From positions 7,750,001 through 7,814,000 of the forward strand of contig NC_134941.1 of NCBI RefSeq assembly GCF_051020765.1: a stretch of 64,000 nt of DNA. Reading direction: 5' to 3'. This document shows, piece by piece, positions 61,382-64,000 of this stretch. The notes below the pieces were generated by a model. That model saw only the letters and a list, made by a program, of their open reading frames with translations. It was not told where the DNA came from and made no database searches. Within the stretch, counting starts at the first letter, position 1. Every line of letters begins with the position of its first letter. Source of the DNA: Lasioglossum baleicum (Eukaryota > Arthropoda > Insecta > Hymenoptera > Halictidae). The translations under genes and the position numbers were made by a program.

Positions 61382-63880
61382 TTAACTTTGTAAATCAGGA
61401 GGGACACCGGTAGGCGATTGTAGCTGTAAATGCATAAACCGACGAACAGGTCCGCCAATTATGTTTCCAGTTGGTCCTGAACCACCTGCCTCTTCTTTAA
61501 TACTTTTCATTAAGTTTTCCTCTATTCTATCAGATTTTGTACTTGTCTCGAATCGTTCATCTTTAACCATTTCAGATTGTAATTCTGAATTTAATAGGCG
61601 CATATACTTATCCATTTCACCACCCTTATCTTCATCATCTTCACCTAAGGACCCTTCTGAACTACCTTCAAACTCCCCTTCACTTCCTGGAACAACTAAA
61701 TCCAATATACCTTGCAGTGTACAATCAAATATGTCCGCGTCAAATTCAATTTTTCCATTATCTTCCGGATCATGCATTATATCAGCTTCCACAGAACGAT
61801 CCCTACAGAAACATACAAATTACGATTTATACAGGGTGTTCACGCTATTACTAGCCAGCGTTTTTCTTGCAAATAATATATGTTAGAAAAACATGAATGA
61901 GGAAAAGAGTGATAATGTTTTTTTTCCAAGCAACGTAATGGCGGATGTAGTTCTTTTGTGTTCACGCCATTTTTTTAAACATGAAGGTGATAAGACTTAA
62001 ATTTTTCAAATGGAATATGTACTATGTTTTTTTATATTATGTGAAAGCATGTGTCAAGAAAACTTCATTCATATACGACACAATGACCTCCAAGGTCATA
62101 CGAGGTCAGAAATGGAAGAAACATTTTGAATATAATTAAATAATGAAATTTGTAATAAAAATGGTAACATACTCTAAAAGTTGAACACCATCGATATCAC
62201 TGGTGTGATTAAAGAACGATTGTACTTTCTCCCGAAGACTCAGCGGTTCTTGCTTCTGGTTTTTGTTCTTTGCATTTCCCCATTGTTCGTTTAAGAATGT
62301 TTCTAATTGTACTGGATCTACGTTTAACCAACTGTCGCTATCCGCGGGACTTAACACAGCTTCGTCTTGCACTACATACAAAATATAGTATAACAATAAT
62401 TGAACATTAACGAGACTATATTAATATGAATGATAAGGGAATTACCATGCAGATCAATGTCATTAGACTGTATGCTTTCCCATGCTTCTAAAACTTTCTC
62501 TGCGTCACTTTTAACATTATTTTTAACAGAATCAAACAAATGTAAATGTTGTAAATAATAATCTTTCGCTGTGTTTAGAAGCTTCTCATACTCTTGACTG
62601 CCTTTTAACAGATCTCTAAAGTAGCCACTAGCTTCTAAACGTGCTAAATATGCATTTAGAGCATATTCATTGATGTTCGATTGATCAGAGTCGTTATCGG
62701 TTTCTTTTACTCTATGTCTACGTTGTTCATGGGCATGAGCAACTAACATTTCTAAACCACACGCTATCTTCACACCAAGAATATGTGCATTATACTTTGA
62801 ACTGTTTGTCGGCGGTATATTCCAGCCTGTTCTTGGATCGCCTGTGTATCGGCAATGCATCGCCATAGCGTATAAACATTTAGTCATTTTTACATTAACC
62901 ATAATTCGCTGTTCAGGAGGGAAATATCTCATGGCACGACAGACCTGTAATACATATAACATGTCAAATAAAAATTAAAGTCAATTTATATTGGTCTAAA
63001 CTATGATACCAAGTTATTACTTTTCTCTCAAGTGGGTCAGAATGACAAATAGTCCTAATGGCTGGTGCAACAAGTCTTGGTTCTTGATGAAGCATTGAAA
63101 CTGCTTTCTCCGGTAGAAAGACTCTTGTTTTATGATGCCTTTTCTCAATTTCATTCGGATAACTGTTTATTCTTTTTTGCAAAGCATTCTGTATTTTCTC
63201 AGACGCTTTAGACAGATATGGACTTTGTTGAACATTATTTAATAAGTCAAGGAATGTTGTATATTTTTCACGGACTATATGTAAATCTCCATTATGAATA
63301 TATACACGATTTTCACATGTTTCCGGATTAGCCCATGACGGTAATACGTTCGCAGCCTCGATTAATAAAAATTCTCCATCGGAGTCGACTACTTTAGCGA
63401 TTAGTCCATCGAATTTCTGTGTAAGCTTAAATATAAGAAACACTATGAACCATTCGTCGCTTATATCTTCATCGAAGTGTAATGATATGTAAACATGGGG
63501 TAATATATCACATTCTAGAAAAGAAAAAGATAAAAATATTACATATTAAAATAGCTAATGTATCCATGAAATGCTCGCTCATGACACGATATATTACCTG
63601 CAACAGTTGATGAGTTCTCTACCAGTTTCTCTAATAATAATGCTTGCTTCGTCCTAGGACGCAGCGTTAAACTATCACTGTGCCAGATGTAACCTTCCAA
63701 AAACGGTGTAATCTCTTCATTGTATTTCGCGATTTCTTGTAAAAGTATTTCCTCTGTTATTGTCTCCGGAGGTTGCGTATAACAAATTTCTGGGTATAGG
63801 AAGCATTCAAGAAAATCATCTTCTCTTACTTTAGTTATCTTTGTGTGTGCCATAGTTTTGCTACCTAACATTTTGATCAT
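61382..63880 (-). CDS. ecd: ecdysoneless (ECD/SGT1) homologue
   Basis: Five exons on the minus strand: 63880-63598, 63514-63021, 62944-62446, 62371-62173, 61802-61382 (stop TAA 61384-61382), giving 631 residues if the first ATG is used. MAHTKITK, nine codons in, is an alternative start. Family motifs: CFLYPE, PYIW-like EGYIWHSD, DEDISDEWFIVFLIFKLTQ, DSDGEFLLIEAANVLPSW, ENRVYIHNGDLHIV, HKTRVFLPEKAVSMLHQEPR, MTKCLYAMAMHCRY, DSWLNVDPVQLETFL and the acidic tail FDADIFDCTLQGILDLVVP followed by Glu/Asp/Ser-rich sequence. ECD works in the nucleus and cytoplasm in U5 snRNP/Prp8 assembly, and in flies in ecdysone production and cell survival. All introns are GT-AG. Length is close to that of other ECD proteins. 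Confidence 0.94.
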
Positions 63881-64000
63881 ATTAAATGTTAATACTTTCG
63901 TTCATATTCTTCATATTATCATTCGCTTGGAAAACAGTAAACAACATTTACGAGTATAAAAATGTAACAGATATAGACAGTATAAACATTATAACTAATA
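63881..64000. other. 5' flank of ecdysoneless to window edge
   Basis: This AT-rich stretch is presumably the leader and promoter of the minus-strand ecd gene. No TATA box or other element could be assigned. Confidence 0.4.

Overview
The window looks like insect nuclear DNA, most likely hymenopteran. It is AT-rich and intron-dense, and it carries arthropod-typical genes (a Tweedle cuticle protein, an ecdysoneless homologue), a mariner transposase fragment and many small foldback elements. The order-level assignment is inference; 'insect' is well supported by the Tweedle gene and by exon-by-exon reading of the other genes.

Layout: (1) 1-280, minus: N-terminal part of a mariner-type transposase, cut by the window edge. 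(2) 2061-8809, plus: seven exons of a membrane-bound O-acyltransferase of the LPCAT3/nessy type, whose 5' exon(s) are not found and probably lie left of the window. (3) 8810-12326: non-coding, with two foldback or TTAA-type elements. (4) 12821-13774, minus: Tweedle (DUF243) cuticle protein, first exon uncertain. (5) 13825-26780: about 13 kb without a recognisable gene. It holds several GC-richer islands, duplicated blocks and many palindromic elements. (6) 26781-57632, plus: a complete 67-exon axonemal outer-arm beta dynein heavy chain (DNAH9/11/17, fly Dhc93AB type). Every exon joins in frame to give about 4,529 residues, with all four nucleotide-binding P-loops, stalk, microtubule-binding domain and C-terminus. 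(7) 58719-60926, plus: a seven-exon TUG/ASPSCR1 UBX-domain protein of 479 residues. (8) 61382-63880, minus: a five-exon ecdysoneless (ECD) homologue of 631 residues, convergent with TUG.

The genes do not form a pathway: lipid remodelling, cuticle, ciliary motility, p97/UBX trafficking, and splicing/ecdysone function are simply neighbours. The unexplained structure is mostly repetitive. At least five families of short inverted-repeat elements recur in introns and intergenic DNA (ends CTAGACTGCGGAT; TTAA plus GGCGGTAGACTCG; TTAACCCCTTGCC; TTAACACTAAACCTACCA; CAGTAGAACCTCGATTATCC). There is also a composite 620-bp GC-rich palindrome, a 345-bp near-perfect foldback and a three-copy 132-bp minisatellite. 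Two dynein introns use GC donors. I found no CRISPR, operon, rRNA or convincing tRNA, and no clear evidence of a new multi-gene system.
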